NCBI RefSeq assembly: GCF_007859815.1
Contig: NZ_SJPH01000003.1
Location: forward strand, 590,369 to 654,368
Direction: 5' to 3'
DNA: 64,000 nucleotides
Source of the DNA: Botrimarina hoheduenensis
Lineage (GTDB): Bacteria > Planctomycetota > Planctomycetia > Pirellulales > Lacipirellulaceae
The notes beneath the pieces are model-generated. The model had not been told where the DNA came from and ran no database searches. It saw only the letters and a program-made list of their open reading frames with translations. Shown here piece after piece: positions 7,368 to 15,933 of the stretch. Each line of letters starts with the position of its first letter. The stretch's first letter is position 1. The position numbers were made by a program, and so were the translations under genes.

Positions 7368-10190
7368 TTGCGACTCTTCTCTTTGCCTCTCTCCAGCCTC
7401 TGTCTCTTGCTCGCCGTTTCGACGGCGCTGGCGGTGGAGAGCCAATGGGTTACGACCGGCGCGACCGGTCGATTGATCTACACGCCGGACGCCGAGGGCG
7501 ACCGCATCATGGACTTCTCGTCGGTGGGTTACCGCGGGCAAGGGGTCGAGGCGATCCCCAGCGACGTGCCAACCGTCTTAACCCTCTCACCGATCGCGGG
7601 TGACGACACCGCCCAGATCCAGGCGGCGCTGAACGCGGTGGGGAATCTGCCGATCGGCGCAAACGGGTACCGTGGAGCCGTGCTGCTCCAGGCCGGCTCG
7701 TATGACATCAACACTCAGTTGCTGATTAACAAAAGCGGCGTGGTGCTTCGCGGGACAGGACGCGACGCCGGGGGGACGGTGTTGCACGGACGCACAACCG
7801 GTCCCAACGGCACGAATCAGCGCCCGCTCATCGAGATCAAGGGCAGTGGCGGCCTCTCCAACAGCGGCTCGCAGCGGACGCTGATCGATAAGGTCGTGCC
7901 GGCCGGCGCTACCAGTTTTCGGGTCAACACCTCAAGCGGCTTTGCCGTGGGTGATTCGGTCCGCGTGATCCGCGGCACAAACGCCCAGTGGATTAGCGAC
8001 CTGGGCATGGACATGATCCCGCCCCGTTCCGATGGCGGAACGGTCACTCAATGGACGCCGACCACGATCAACCAACGCTTCGACCGCGTTATCACGCGCA
8101 TCGAGGGGGATCGCGTCTTTATCGACGCGCCGTTGCCGCACGCGATCGAACAGCACTACGGCGGCGGGACCATTCAGAGATACACCTGGAGCGGCGCTAT
8201 CGACAACGTGGGCATCGAGAACCTGCGGGGCGAATCCGACTTCGACTCAGCGACCGACGAAGACCACGCCTGGGAGTTCATTTCCATCGGCGACAGCCAC
8301 ACCTCCGGCCGTGCCCAGAACGTGTGGGTACGCGACATCGCCGGTAAGTACTTTGGCGACTCGCTCGTCGTGGCCAATCCCGGCAGCAAGTGGGTCACGG
8401 TCGCCAACTCTTCGAACGAGGACCCCAAGAGCATCGTTACCGGCGGGCGGCGTTATTCCTACGATCTGAGCGGCGAGTTGGGACTCGTTACCAACGTCAC
8501 GGCCGACAGCGGTCGGCATGACTTTGTGAACAACTCGACATCGCCCAAAGGCCCCAACGTCTTCCACAACTCGATCGCTACCAACGCCCAAGCAGATTCG
8601 GGCCCGCACCAGCGCTACGCCACCGGCACGCTGTTCGACAACATCACGGTCGTTGGCGATGAGATCAATGCCCGTAATCGCGGTAATGCCGGTTCTGGTC
8701 ACGGTTGGTCGGGTGCCAATATGGTTATCTGGAACTCTACCGCCCAGGGCTACCGGGTACAGAATCCGCCCGGCGCGCAGAACTGGTTGGTCGGCTCCAC
8801 GGGCACGATCGTTGAAGACACGCAGTTTGGGCCGCAGCCATCGGGCTACTACGACTCTCCCGGACAGGCTGTCACCACCGGCGGCGTAACGAGTCTTTAT
8901 GATGCCCAAATGAATGATGCCCGTGACTTGCGCGCGTTCCGCTGGGCAGGGGGTGTCGGCGTGTGGAGCGACGATCTGGCTTGGACCGAGGGGGCCGAAC
9001 CCGGTGTGTACGAGGTCTCTGCGCGCGACTATTTGGTTGGCGATATTGATGGCTTCACGCCCGACGGTTCGGCAAGTGTCGATAACGCCTACATCGATCC
9101 GCAATGGCAAGCGCTCATCAGCGGCTCATCGGGCTTGCCGTTAACAGGTTTCGACGACACCGCGGGCAACAAGAACGTTGCCTTCACGGTCCAGCACACG
9201 CTGGACGCTGGCGAACGGGTTATCCACGGCAGCTTGGCCCTCTCACTCAAGCAGTCGGGCGGTGTGATCGATAGCGATTTCCTTCGCCTGTTCAACAGTC
9301 AGCCCCAGAACCGATTAAGTTTTGTTGATCTGGGTTGGAGCAGTCAGATCAACGCCACAACGCCTTTTGTCGGCGTGGTCGATCTGGGCGGAGCGCTCGG
9401 CGAGCTGCAGCAAGGCAGCATCAACGTGCAAGTGAACGACGACGTGGCGGTGGACTGGGCGATGTTTGTGGCAACCGTCGCGACACCCAAGGCCGACCCC
9501 CTCGGAGCCGACGTGACCGTCGAAGCGGGCGGCATTCTTACCGTCGACCAAACGCCCGCACTGCTGCGTTCCCTGCGGCTGGGCGGTACGGCGATGTCGA
9601 TTATGCAAGTTGCCTCCGATGCCGACCTGTTGGCGCTCGAGTACGAGCAGGCCGCTAACGGAGTGCTCGCGCTGTCGCTCGGCGGAACGGCGGCAGGGGC
9701 GTTTGCCTCGCTCAGCGCGGGTTCGGCCGATCTCGATGGCGTGCTGGCCGTATCGCTCGAGGGGGGGTTTGTGCCCCAGCTGGGCGATAGCTTTGCGGTC
9801 ATCTCGGCTCCCTCGCTAACCGGACAGTTCGCCACGCTCACAACTCCCGCGCTCGCCGCGGGGCTTGCTTGGGATGCCAGCTATTCGCCGACCGGGCTCA
9901 CCCTTTCGGTTGTCACGGCATCGCTGCCGGGTGACTACAACAACGACGGCCAAGTAGACGCCGCCGACTACACCGTGTGGCGTGACGCGTTAGGCTCACA
10001 AATGAATCTCGCCGCCGATGGCAGCGGCAACGGCATCGTTGATCAAGCCGACTACAACGTATGGGTCAACAACTTTGGTGCCACCTTCTCCATTGCGATA
10101 GCCGTCCCCGAGCCGTCGGCCGGCGTCGCGATGGCCGTACTTCTGCTGATGACCAGCCGCTGCTTTTCCCGCACCCTGAGCACCCGATGA
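7368..10190 (+). CDS. Secreted right-handed beta-helix (pectate-lyase-like) protein with dockerin-like and PEP-CTERM modules
   Basis: The 940-residue protein starts at a TTG at 7368 behind AAGGCGG, giving the signal peptide MRLFSLPLSSLCLLLAVSTA. Residues about 75-150 (DDTAQIQAALNAVG, GAVLLQAGSYDI, SGVVLRGTG) match the start of a pectate-lyase-3-like parallel beta-helix, and the region to about 530 continues in short beta strands (NVGIENLRG, TVANSSNED). A beta-sandwich segment follows, then a dockerin-like GDYNNDGQVDAADYTVWRDA pair (about 860-915) and the anchor VPEPSAGVAMAVLLLM. It probably cuts or binds an acidic or marine polysaccharide; the substrate and catalytic residues cannot be assigned by eye. 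It is 30 bases downstream of the FecR gene and coupled by ATGA to the isomerase-like gene. Confidence 0.88.
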   Translation: MRLFSLPLSSLCLLLAVSTALAVESQWVTTGATGRLIYTPDAEGDRIMDFSSVGYRGQGVEAIPSDVPTVLTLSPIAGDDTAQIQAALNAVGNLPIGANGYRGAVLLQAGSYDINTQLLINKSGVVLRGTGRDAGGTVLHGRTTGPNGTNQRPLIEIKGSGGLSNSGSQRTLIDKVVPAGATSFRVNTSSGFAVGDSVRVIRGTNAQWISDLGMDMIPPRSDGGTVTQWTPTTINQRFDRVITRIEGDRVFIDAPLPHAIEQHYGGGTIQRYTWSGAIDNVGIENLRGESDFDSATDEDHAWEFISIGDSHTSGRAQNVWVRDIAGKYFGDSLVVANPGSKWVTVANSSNEDPKSIVTGGRRYSYDLSGELGLVTNVTADSGRHDFVNNSTSPKGPNVFHNSIATNAQADSGPHQRYATGTLFDNITVVGDEINARNRGNAGSGHGWSGANMVIWNSTAQGYRVQNPPGAQNWLVGSTGTIVEDTQFGPQPSGYYDSPGQAVTTGGVTSLYDAQMNDARDLRAFRWAGGVGVWSDDLAWTEGAEPGVYEVSARDYLVGDIDGFTPDGSASVDNAYIDPQWQALISGSSGLPLTGFDDTAGNKNVAFTVQHTLDAGERVIHGSLALSLKQSGGVIDSDFLRLFNSQPQNRLSFVDLGWSSQINATTPFVGVVDLGGALGELQQGSINVQVNDDVAVDWAMFVATVATPKADPLGADVTVEAGGILTVDQTPALLRSLRLGGTAMSIMQVASDADLLALEYEQAANGVLALSLGGTAAGAFASLSAGSADLDGVLAVSLEGGFVPQLGDSFAVISAPSLTGQFATLTTPALAAGLAWDASYSPTGLTLSVVTASLPGDYNNDGQVDAADYTVWRDALGSQMNLAADGSGNGIVDQADYNVWVNNFGATFSIAIAVPEPSAGVAMAVLLLMTSRCFSRTLSTR

Positions 10191-11164
10191 CCCACGACCC
10201 CGCCCACTCGGTTTCGCGTGATCCCCACTCATCAGCCAGCCGACACCCAGAAGACCCAGCGGTGAATCGCCCGCTGCTGGATCGGCGTGGCGTTCTGAAG
10301 GCGGCCGTGGGATCCGCGGGCTTGATGGCCTTTCCCGGGCTCGTCCGAGCGGCAGAAACTAAAGCGCCACCGCGTCGCTACTGTGCGTTTATCAAATTCG
10401 TGCAGCAGTATTCGTTTGACGAGCTGTCCGAGCGCATCGCCGCGGCCGGCTTCGACGGCGTGGAAGCAACGGTCCGCAAGGAGGGCTATATCCTTCCCGA
10501 AGAAGCGCCCGACCGCTTACCAGCGCTGGTGGAAGCGCTCACTAAGAATGGCTTAGAGCTGACCGTCTCGACGACCGATATTCTCCGCGCCGATCAGCCG
10601 CACGCCGAGGCCTTGCTGCGGACCGCTTCTCAGCTCGGTGCCCCGACCTATCGCCTTGGCTTCTATCGCTACGACAAGCACACCGACCTGCGTAAGCAGA
10701 TCGCTAATGTGAACGCGGCGATGGTTGAACTGGCCGCGATGAACCACGAGCTGGGTCTCAATGGCGTGTACCAAAACCATTCGGGCCCCGACTATGTGGG
10801 GGCCCCGGTGTGGGACTTGCCGCTTATTCTAGAGGGTGTCTCACCGCGTGAAGTCGGCATCGCGTTCGACATCCGCCACGCGACGATCGAGGGGGGCCTC
10901 GCTTGGCCGTTGCATTATCGTGTAGCGAAACCTTGGTTGCGCGTCTTGTATGCGAAAGACTTTTTCTGGGACGGTCGCAAAGCGGAGCACGCCCCGATGG
11001 GGCAGGGACTTGTCGACCCGAAGTTCTACAAGCAGGTTGCCGCTTCGGGCTACGACGGGGCGGTTTCGGTACACGTCGAGTACCTCCGCAAGGAAGGTCC
11101 CGAGGCGAACATGCAAGCCCTCGCGACCGACCTCAAAGCGCTCAAGGGCTTGCTGGAAGCGTGA
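10187..11164 (+). CDS. Sugar phosphate isomerase/epimerase-like TIM-barrel protein, exported
   Basis: The 325-residue protein begins at an ATG at 10187 that overlaps the stop of the lyase-like gene (ATGA). After a polar leader come LLDRRGVLKAAVGSAGLMAF and PGLVRA, a Tat-like signal (RRG plus a hydrophobic stretch). The rest is an AP-endonuclease-2/xylose-isomerase-like barrel: FDELSERIAAAGFDGVEATV at the first strands, YRLGFYRYD, NGVYQNHSG with a candidate metal-site histidine, EVGIAFDIRHAT, VLYAKDFFW and MGQGLVDPKFYKQV. Families of this type rearrange sugars or their derivatives using a divalent metal. Coupling to a secreted lyase suggests it acts on a product of that enzyme (inference). A GTG at 10262 is an alternative start. 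Confidence 0.88.
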   Translation: MTHDPAHSVSRDPHSSASRHPEDPAVNRPLLDRRGVLKAAVGSAGLMAFPGLVRAAETKAPPRRYCAFIKFVQQYSFDELSERIAAAGFDGVEATVRKEGYILPEEAPDRLPALVEALTKNGLELTVSTTDILRADQPHAEALLRTASQLGAPTYRLGFYRYDKHTDLRKQIANVNAAMVELAAMNHELGLNGVYQNHSGPDYVGAPVWDLPLILEGVSPREVGIAFDIRHATIEGGLAWPLHYRVAKPWLRVLYAKDFFWDGRKAEHAPMGQGLVDPKFYKQVAASGYDGAVSVHVEYLRKEGPEANMQALATDLKALKGLLEA

Positions 11165-11202
11165 GGCAGAAGGTTAGACGGAGCGGCCTTCTATCTCATG
11201 CT

Positions 11203-11233
11203 ACCCGGCGGATTGCGGCGGGGAGCCGGGTTT
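11203..11233 (+). terminator. Possible hairpin terminator after the isomerase-like gene
   Basis: ACCCGGC (11203-11209) pairs perfectly with GCCGGGT (11225-11231) across a 15-base loop and is followed by only TTTG. The stem lies 39 bases after the stop codon. The short T-run makes termination uncertain. Confidence 0.4.
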
Positions 11234-11660
11234 GCTGCTCCGGTGGAGATGCTTTCTGAATCGAAACCGTTGGGCTCCCGCAGCCTGACACGGGCGTAAA
11301 ACGCATCGTTTAACGGCAGTTGTTAGACAAGCTCCGCTTGTGTTGTCGGAGCAAATACCACCACCGAGGGGTGAGCCTTGAGTGGCTTCCCCTTGTCCGC
11401 GATGCCATGGCTTTCGGCTACGCAGAGCGCTACCCCCTTCTGCTTGAACGTTCCAGGGGTCTGATTTAGAGTGAGAATGGTCCTCGTGGGGCCACTCTTC
11501 CCCGGCTCGACGGTTCTCGGTGGGACGGTCCTCGCCGCTTCGAGGGGTACTTTCCGCCCAAGCGGTGGGTAGTGCTTCGAAGAAGCGGAGTTCTCTACGT
11601 CACGGGTCTTTTCAGAAGATCGAAACAATTGGGTAGCGCGGCTTGGACCGCCAACTGACG
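11234..11660. other. Intergenic region before the haloperoxidase-like gene
   Basis: No gene was identified. A small hairpin (ACAAGC, loop TCC, GCTTGT) lies at 11327-11341. A minus-strand open frame crosses this stretch and runs into the next gene, but it has no supporting start and biased composition. A promoter for the haloperoxidase-like gene is expected here, though none is distinct. Confidence 0.4.
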
Positions 11661-13604
11661 ATGCGCCTCTTCCGCTGCGCTCTGCTAAGCCTTCTCGCGT
11701 TGACGATTGCGCCGGTCGAAGACGTTCTTGCCGCTCCCAGTGTGGCACGTGTCTGGAACGAACAACTGCTGCACGCGATCAGCATCGACACGGCTCGTCC
11801 AACGGTCCATGCGCGAAACTTGTTTCACGTTTCGGCCGCCATGTACGACGCCTGGTCGGTGTACGACCAAGCCGCCTTGCCTTTTCTTGATCAAGAGCGG
11901 GTAACGGCCCTCGACATCGAGGCCGCTCGCGACGAGGCGATCAGCTACGCGGCCTACAATGTTTTGTTGCACCGGTTCGTCACGGGGCCGGGTGGCATAG
12001 GCCCCGGCCGCTCCGCCACGGTGGTGAACCTTCGTGATCAGATGTCCGCTCTTGGCTACGACCCCGACAACTTTACGCTTACCGGCGATGGTCCGGCGGC
12101 GGTCGGCAATCGGATCGCGGAGTCCATCATCGAGTACGGGCTGGGCGATGGCGCGAACGAAGCAAACCAGTACGCAAATCCCGCGGGGATGTATCTGCCG
12201 GTCAATGCGCCGCTGACCGTGGAAGACGCTGGCGTGACGGTGAACGACCCGAATCGCTGGCAGCCGCTCAATTTCAGGGGCGACCGAATCGACCAGTTTG
12301 GCTCGACGATCCTGCCCTCGACGCAGACCAACCTGACGCCCTACTGGGGAGACGTCACCCCTTTCGCTTTAGCCCCCGCCGACCGCGGCGCTAGTGGCGT
12401 GTATCTGGATCAAGGAACGCCCCCTCAGCTCGGCGGAGTTGGCGATGCGGCCTTCAAGGCCGGTGCGTTGACGATGATCCGCTACTCGTCGCAGCTCGAT
12501 CCCAGCGACGGCGTGCTGATCGATATCTCCCCCGCCTCGCGCGGCAACGCGCGTCGCGCGCCGTTCACGGAGAGCTATGCGCAGACTGGTTATGCCGCCA
12601 ATCCGGTGACGGGCCTGCCCTACGAGCCACAGCTCGTGCCGCGGGGTGACTTTACGCGCCTCATGGCCGAGTTCTGGGCCGACGGGCCCCAGTCGACGGC
12701 ACCACCGGGCCACTGGAACGAGATCCGCAATGACGTCACCGAGGCAATGGAAGCGCTCGGGATTGCTAAGCAGATCGGCGGCAGCGGTCCGACCCTGAGC
12801 GACCTCGAGTGGGACGTGAAGAGTATGTTCGCGCTCAACGCGGGGCTGCACGACGCCGCGATCGCCGCGTGGAACCACAAGGGCCACTACGATACGTCGC
12901 GCCCTATTACCTTCCTCCGCCATATGGGACAACTCGGGCAATCGTCCGACCCCGCCGGGCCCTCCTACCATCCCGACGGCTTGCCGCTCGAGCCGGGCCT
13001 CGTCGAGGTGGTGACCGCCGCCACCACCGCCGTCGGCGAACGGCACGAGGGCCTCGCGGGCCATGAAGGCGAGATCGCGATCCGCGCCTGGCGCGGCCCG
13101 GTCGAGGGAACAGCGCCCTTCGAAGACCCGGCGCACTTCAGCGGTGTGGGCTGGATCCTGGCCGCGGAATGGCTTCCCTATCAGCTCAGCAGCTTTGTGA
13201 CGCCGCCGTTTCCGGGATACGTGTCGGGCCACTCGACCTTCAGTCGCACGGGTGCCGAGATCATGACGCTGTTGACCGGTTCGCCTTACGCCCCCGGCGG
13301 GTTGTTTGAGTACCCGATCCCCCAGGGGAGCGGTCTGGGGTTTGAGTACGGTCCTACCGAGTCGCTCTCGATCCAGTTTGCCTCGTACTTCGACGCCGCC
13401 GACATGGCCGCGGAGTCGCGCATCTGGGGCGGTATCCATCCGCCCCAAGACGATTTTACCGGTCGGCGGATCGGCCAATTGGTCGGCGAAGCGGTGTGGC
13501 AGCGCTCCTTGAACTACTTTGGACGGGCCATCGTGCCGGAACCAACGAGCGCGGCGTTGATTGTGCTCGCCGGCTGCATCGGTTGCGGAGTAAGCCGAAG
13601 ATGA
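11661..13604 (+). CDS. Vanadium-dependent haloperoxidase-like secreted protein with PEP-CTERM anchor
   Basis: This 647-residue protein has a signal peptide (MRLFRCALLSLLALTIAPVE to DVLA) and the PAP2/vanadium haloperoxidase active-site pattern. SGHSTFS has the candidate acid-base histidine at residue 524, and SRIWGGIHPPQDD has an arginine near 587 and the presumed vanadate-binding histidine near 593. Upstream VWNEQLLHAISIDTARP and HVSAAMYDAWSVYD are typical of planctomycete and cyanobacterial members. It ends with IVPEPTSAALIVLAGCIGCG plus SRR. Family members oxidise halides with peroxide, or are phosphatases; which applies here is open. The ATG at 11661 is preferred over a TTG at 11643 because it starts the signal peptide. 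The stop overlaps the next start (ATGA at 13601). Confidence 0.88.
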   Translation: MRLFRCALLSLLALTIAPVEDVLAAPSVARVWNEQLLHAISIDTARPTVHARNLFHVSAAMYDAWSVYDQAALPFLDQERVTALDIEAARDEAISYAAYNVLLHRFVTGPGGIGPGRSATVVNLRDQMSALGYDPDNFTLTGDGPAAVGNRIAESIIEYGLGDGANEANQYANPAGMYLPVNAPLTVEDAGVTVNDPNRWQPLNFRGDRIDQFGSTILPSTQTNLTPYWGDVTPFALAPADRGASGVYLDQGTPPQLGGVGDAAFKAGALTMIRYSSQLDPSDGVLIDISPASRGNARRAPFTESYAQTGYAANPVTGLPYEPQLVPRGDFTRLMAEFWADGPQSTAPPGHWNEIRNDVTEAMEALGIAKQIGGSGPTLSDLEWDVKSMFALNAGLHDAAIAAWNHKGHYDTSRPITFLRHMGQLGQSSDPAGPSYHPDGLPLEPGLVEVVTAATTAVGERHEGLAGHEGEIAIRAWRGPVEGTAPFEDPAHFSGVGWILAAEWLPYQLSSFVTPPFPGYVSGHSTFSRTGAEIMTLLTGSPYAPGGLFEYPIPQGSGLGFEYGPTESLSIQFASYFDAADMAAESRIWGGIHPPQDDFTGRRIGQLVGEAVWQRSLNYFGRAIVPEPTSAALIVLAGCIGCGVSRR

Positions 13605-15463
13605 ACGGCCCCCCCACCGCGACCCTCCGATGTGGCGTAGCGTGGATCGCGGCGCTTGCCGTTGGCGTCGCCGGATCGACTACCGCCCGCGCCGTTACGT
13701 TCACGAATGTCACCGCTGCGGCGGGCATCAACCACACCCAAACCCTGCCGGCCTTGATTCAGGGCCTGCCGAGCGAGGCGTTCTTCTCGGGGGGCGTCGC
13801 GGCCGGCGACTTCGACGGAGACGGCCACGTCGATCTCGTCTTCACCCGCCTCAACGACAACGACATCCTCTACCGCAATCGGGGCGATGGAACGTTTGAA
13901 GCCCGCACCTCCACGGCCGGCTTCCGCTTCCCGACGTACACCAACGGCGTTGTCTCGGGCGATGTTGATAACGACGGCGACCTTGACCTCTATATGACCA
14001 CGGTCGGGTACACCCGCAATTATCTCTATCTGAACGACGGCACCGGCCACTTCACCGACGCCGGCACGAGCCATCCCACGGCACTCGCCAGCTCCACCAC
14101 GCGCAGCGGCCAGGGGGCCAGCTTCGGCGACTACGACGGCGACGGTTATCTGGACCTGGTCACGGGCGACTGGGGCAACACGGTCGCCAACTCTCAGTCG
14201 CGGCTCTTCCGCAACCTGGGTGCCACGCAGCCCGGTGGTTTCCAAGACGTGACCGTCGCGGCGGGCATCAACGTTTACCGCGGCGAGCGCACCTACCGCT
14301 TCGCCCCGCGCTTTGTCGATCTCGACCGCGATGGACACGCCGACCTGACTTTTGCAGCCGACTTCCACACAAGCCAGCTCTTCTGGAACAACGGCAACGG
14401 AACCTTCACCGATGGCACCCTGGCCGCCGGTGTCGGAACCGACTTCAACGGCATGGGCAGCACGTTCGGCGATTACGACGGCGACGGCGACCTCGACTGG
14501 TTCATCACCAACATCACCAACGATCCGCTCTACCCCGGGCCCTTCGGCGGCTTCAATCGGCTGTATCGCAACGACGGGGGCCGCCAGTTTACCGACGTCA
14601 CGCTGGCCGCCGGCGTGAGAGACTCGCGCTGGTCGTGGGGGACCACCTTCTTTGACTACGACAACGATGGAGACGCCGACCTCTCTGCCACCAACGGCTA
14701 CAACGGTCCCGGCTGGGCGAATGACCAGACCTACCTGTGGGAAAACACGGGGGGCGTCTTCCAGCATGTTTCCACGGCGTCGGGGATCACCGACACGCAG
14801 CAGGGGCGCGGCCTCGTCCACCTCGATTACGACAGCGACGGCGACCTCGACCTGCTCGTGGTCAACCACGCCGCCACGCCGATCCTCTATCGCAACGATG
14901 GCGGCAACGCCAACCACTACCTGCGCATCGAGACGCAGGGGGTCGAGTCCAATCGCGATGGCATTGGCACCTGGATCACGGTCACGCCCGACCTCTCCGC
15001 CCCCCACCAGCAGATGGTATGGGAGATCGATGGCGGCAGCAGCTTCGTTAGCCAAAGCGAGCGGACCGCGCACTTCGGCTTAGGCCAGTCCGCCGATCCG
15101 GTGGACCTGATCACCATCCAGTGGCCCAGCGGCATCGTGCAGCGACTGTACGACGTGGCGATCGATCAAACGCTGCCGGTGATCGAAACGGCGGTGGCCC
15201 TGCCGGGCGATTACAACGACGACGGCGTCGTCGATGTGGCGGACTACACCGTGTGGCGCGACCACCAAGGCGCGCCCGCCGGCGCCCTCCGCAACGACGC
15301 GCTCAACGAGCCGATCGGCCCGGCGCACTACGCGCAGTGGGCGGAGAACTATCTGGCCGCCAGCAGCGCGGCGTTCTCCTCACCAGCCGCCGTCCCCGAA
15401 CCCGCAGCAGCGGTGCTGTTGCTACTGGCCGCGAGCGGGCACCAGCCCCGGCGTCGCGGGTAG
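13601..15463 (+). CDS. FG-GAP/ASPIC-UnbV beta-propeller protein with dockerin-like and PEP-CTERM modules
   Basis: The 620-residue protein has a signal peptide (ATLRCGVAWIAALAVGVAGS, about residues 7-32). Seven calcium-loop repeats of the FG-GAP/VCBS type follow (GDFDGDGHVDL, GDVDNDGDLDL, GDYDGDGYLDL, LDRDGHADL, GDYDGDGDLDW, DYDNDGDADL, DYDSDGDLDL), consistent with a seven-bladed propeller. Next come an ASPIC/UnbV C-terminal region (HYLRIETQGVESNRDGIG, AHFGLGQSADPVDLITIQWP), a dockerin-like GDYNDDGVVDVADYTVWRD and the anchor VPEPAAAVLLLLAASG. Such propellers bind ligands or partners at the surface. Translational coupling to the haloperoxidase-like gene suggests the two work together. The dockerin part resembles that of the lyase at 7368-10190. 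Confidence 0.92.
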   Translation: MNGPPTATLRCGVAWIAALAVGVAGSTTARAVTFTNVTAAAGINHTQTLPALIQGLPSEAFFSGGVAAGDFDGDGHVDLVFTRLNDNDILYRNRGDGTFEARTSTAGFRFPTYTNGVVSGDVDNDGDLDLYMTTVGYTRNYLYLNDGTGHFTDAGTSHPTALASSTTRSGQGASFGDYDGDGYLDLVTGDWGNTVANSQSRLFRNLGATQPGGFQDVTVAAGINVYRGERTYRFAPRFVDLDRDGHADLTFAADFHTSQLFWNNGNGTFTDGTLAAGVGTDFNGMGSTFGDYDGDGDLDWFITNITNDPLYPGPFGGFNRLYRNDGGRQFTDVTLAAGVRDSRWSWGTTFFDYDNDGDADLSATNGYNGPGWANDQTYLWENTGGVFQHVSTASGITDTQQGRGLVHLDYDSDGDLDLLVVNHAATPILYRNDGGNANHYLRIETQGVESNRDGIGTWITVTPDLSAPHQQMVWEIDGGSSFVSQSERTAHFGLGQSADPVDLITIQWPSGIVQRLYDVAIDQTLPVIETAVALPGDYNDDGVVDVADYTVWRDHQGAPAGALRNDALNEPIGPAHYAQWAENYLAASSAAFSSPAAVPEPAAAVLLLLAASGHQPRRRG

Positions 15464-15933
15464 CTGGGATAAAGGCCCAGAGGATTGGCAGGCGATCACG
15501 TCTTGTGTGCGCAGGCGTGTCGGGCCGACGCAGCTTCGAGTGGCAAGCCGAGGCGTCGGGAGCGCGATGACTTGAGATCGTACTCGGCCCGCCTGCGCCG
15601 TCAGATCGACTGCGGATGGCAACTACCGAGGTCTACCCGGCGACGAACCACCTCGGTGAGTTGGCTTGCCGCCGAATTGCGGTCGGGTGAGGCATCCGCG
15701 GCGAGTTGGGCGTAGGTGCCGATGCCGGCGCCTTCCCCCGTCCTTCTGCGGCTACTGGGAAGGGTTCAAGACCAAGCTTCTGTCCTTTCGACAGTAGCTG
15801 GATTGCTCGCCAACAACCGCTCGGCCAATGCATTCGGCGACGTACCGCAATCGGCTGCTACCGTGGCTTGTCACTGATCGGCATCTTCAGCCTGCGATAG
15901 TTCTGGCGGTCAATTCTCGTCTGGAACGCCCTA
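15464..15933. other. Convergent intergenic region
   Basis: The 470 bases between two convergent PEP-CTERM genes contain no frame with protein-like composition and no clear terminator hairpin. The GC-rich first half resembles non-coding spacer; a decayed gene cannot be excluded. Confidence 0.4.

Noticed and set aside
11323..11748. Minus-strand frame of 141 codons with an ordered-looking C-terminal part
   Set aside because: It overlaps the haloperoxidase-like signal peptide on the other strand, lacks a ribosome binding site, and most of it is compositionally biased. A piece of a decayed gene or repeat remains possible.
13514..15073. Long minus-strand frame opposite the ASPIC/UnbV gene
   Set aside because: It is the complement of calcium-loop repeats; the plus strand has the true domains.
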